The translations under genes and the position numbers were made by a program. Below are positions 63,475 through 64,000 of a stretch of 64,000 nucleotides of DNA, piece after piece. This DNA is from Neobacillus driksii (GTDB lineage Bacteria; Bacillota; Bacilli; Bacillales; Cytobacillaceae): assembly GCF_013409995.1 (NCBI RefSeq), contig NZ_JACCBX010000018.1:1-64000 (forward strand). Reading direction: 5' to 3'. Numbering within the stretch: the first letter of the stretch is position 1; every line of letters begins with the position of its first letter. The notes below the pieces were generated by a model. That model saw only the letters and a program-made list of their open reading frames with translations, was not told the DNA's origin and did not search any database.

Positions 63475-64000
63475 ATGTCAAAGGCCAGTTCAACGAATTT
63501 ACTCGAAATGATTAATTTAACAAAGAGATTTCCTGGCGTAATTGCTCTTAATAACGTTTCACTTAAAGTGAAGGCAGGGACAGTACATGCCTTAATGGGT
63601 GAGAATGGTGCAGGGAAATCGACCTTAATGAAGTGCTTATTCGGGATTTATTCCATGGATGAAGGAAAAATTCTGTTAGAGGGAAAAGAGGTTTCGTTTG
63701 CGAATTCAAAGCAAGCTCTTGAAAACGGAGTTTCAATGGTCCATCAGGAACTCAACCAAGTCCGTCAGCAAAATGTTATGGACAATATTTGGCTAGGAAG
63801 ATATCCGAAAAAAGGCATTTTTATTGATGAAAAGAAAATGTATGAAGATACAGCCGCTATCTTCAAGAGCCTTGACATTAACATTGATCCACGCAGTAAA
63901 GTAGGAACCTTATCTGTTTCTGAAATGCAGATGGTGGAAATTGCAAAAGCTGTTTCATACCATTCTAAATTAATCGTAATGGACGAGCCAACTTCCTCCC
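63475..64000 (+). CDS. mglA: Sugar ABC transporter ATP-binding protein (start only)
   Basis: The gene runs off the right edge; 175 codons are present. ATG 63475 follows AAGGAGG. The visible part has the first ATPase domain: [16 protein letters not shown], Walker [11 protein letters not shown] loop MVHQELNQV, signature [15 protein letters not shown] and the start of Walker [11 protein letters not shown]. This is the two-ATPase RbsA/MglA family. It follows mglB in the usual mglBAC order. Confidence 0.93.
   Translation, partial: MSKASSTNLLEMINLTKRFPGVIALNNVSLKVKAGTVHALMGENGAGKSTLMKCLFGIYSMDEGKILLEGKEVSFANSKQALENGVSMVHQELNQVRQQNVMDNIWLGRYPKKGIFIDEKKMYEDTAAIFKSLDINIDPRSKVGTLSVSEMQMVEIAKAVSYHSKLIVMDEPTSS

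Overview
The window looks like the chromosome of a low-GC, spore-former-type Gram-positive bacterium of the Bacillaceae (Bacillus, Neobacillus or a close relative). The signs are strong AGGAGG-type ribosome binding sites, ATG/GTG/TTG starts, lipobox lipoproteins, cre-like catabolite sites, a -24/-12 (SigL) promoter, PhoP-type boxes, and many proteins of Bacillus families (TcyP, YkuK, YfhP, YesMN-type sensors, PspA). I saw no rRNA, tRNA, CRISPR array, insertion sequence or prophage. I give no species.

Layout. 1-610: gene-free DNA with a 52-bp hairpin repeat array and a 13-bp repeat array. 612-9223: a NarL-type two-component system, a small membrane protein, a secreted M14 carboxypeptidase broken by a frameshift, two GNAT acetyltransferases, and a membrane-anchored protein that is also frameshifted. 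9369-16300: alkaline phosphatase, a di-haem cytochrome c peroxidase lipoprotein, and a minus-strand operon (UDP-glucose dehydrogenase, PAP2 phosphatase, GT4 glycosyltransferase, YfhP-like protein). The phosphatase and the operon are both preceded by 6-mers at exact 11-bp steps that resemble PhoP boxes. 16370-21606: YkuK, an M20 amidohydrolase, a DinB protein, a PadR/HAAS pair and an MFS transporter. 21807-25763: an envelope-stress-like cluster (His-rich membrane protein, PspA, a degenerate M50-like protein, OmpR-type regulator and kinase). 25868-34522: a membrane protein, cystine transporter, VOC protein, TetR/ABC-2 export operon and a TetR/MMPL pair. 34662-40402: a sporulation-type PAS kinase, then a SigL-dependent GntP permease/3-hydroxybutyrate dehydrogenase operon and its enhancer-binding activator.

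40641-64000 is a carbohydrate region: cytoplasmic GH27 alpha-galactosidase, AraC regulator, heterodimeric ABC exporter, a three-gene set (heparinase II/III-like lyase, GH88 unsaturated glucuronyl hydrolase, DUF2264 protein), the Leloir operon galK-galE-galT-galM-galR, and a sugar-sensing set (membrane-bound binding protein, YesM-like kinase, YesN-like regulator) leading into mglB and a truncated mglA. Together these would cleave alpha-galactosides and uronic-acid-containing oligosaccharides inside the cell, take up galactose through Mgl and feed it into the Leloir pathway.

The most interesting points are: the Pho-box-controlled ugd-PAP2-GT4 operon, which reads like a phosphate-sparing glycolipid (glucuronosyl-diacylglycerol) or uronate-polymer pathway; a pseudo-protease in a PspA operon; operator arrays phased at exactly 33 bp; a complete SigL promoter/UAS/cre control region; a dispersed GGTGACAGGCACC hairpin repeat family that seeds short tandem arrays; and two frameshifted genes.
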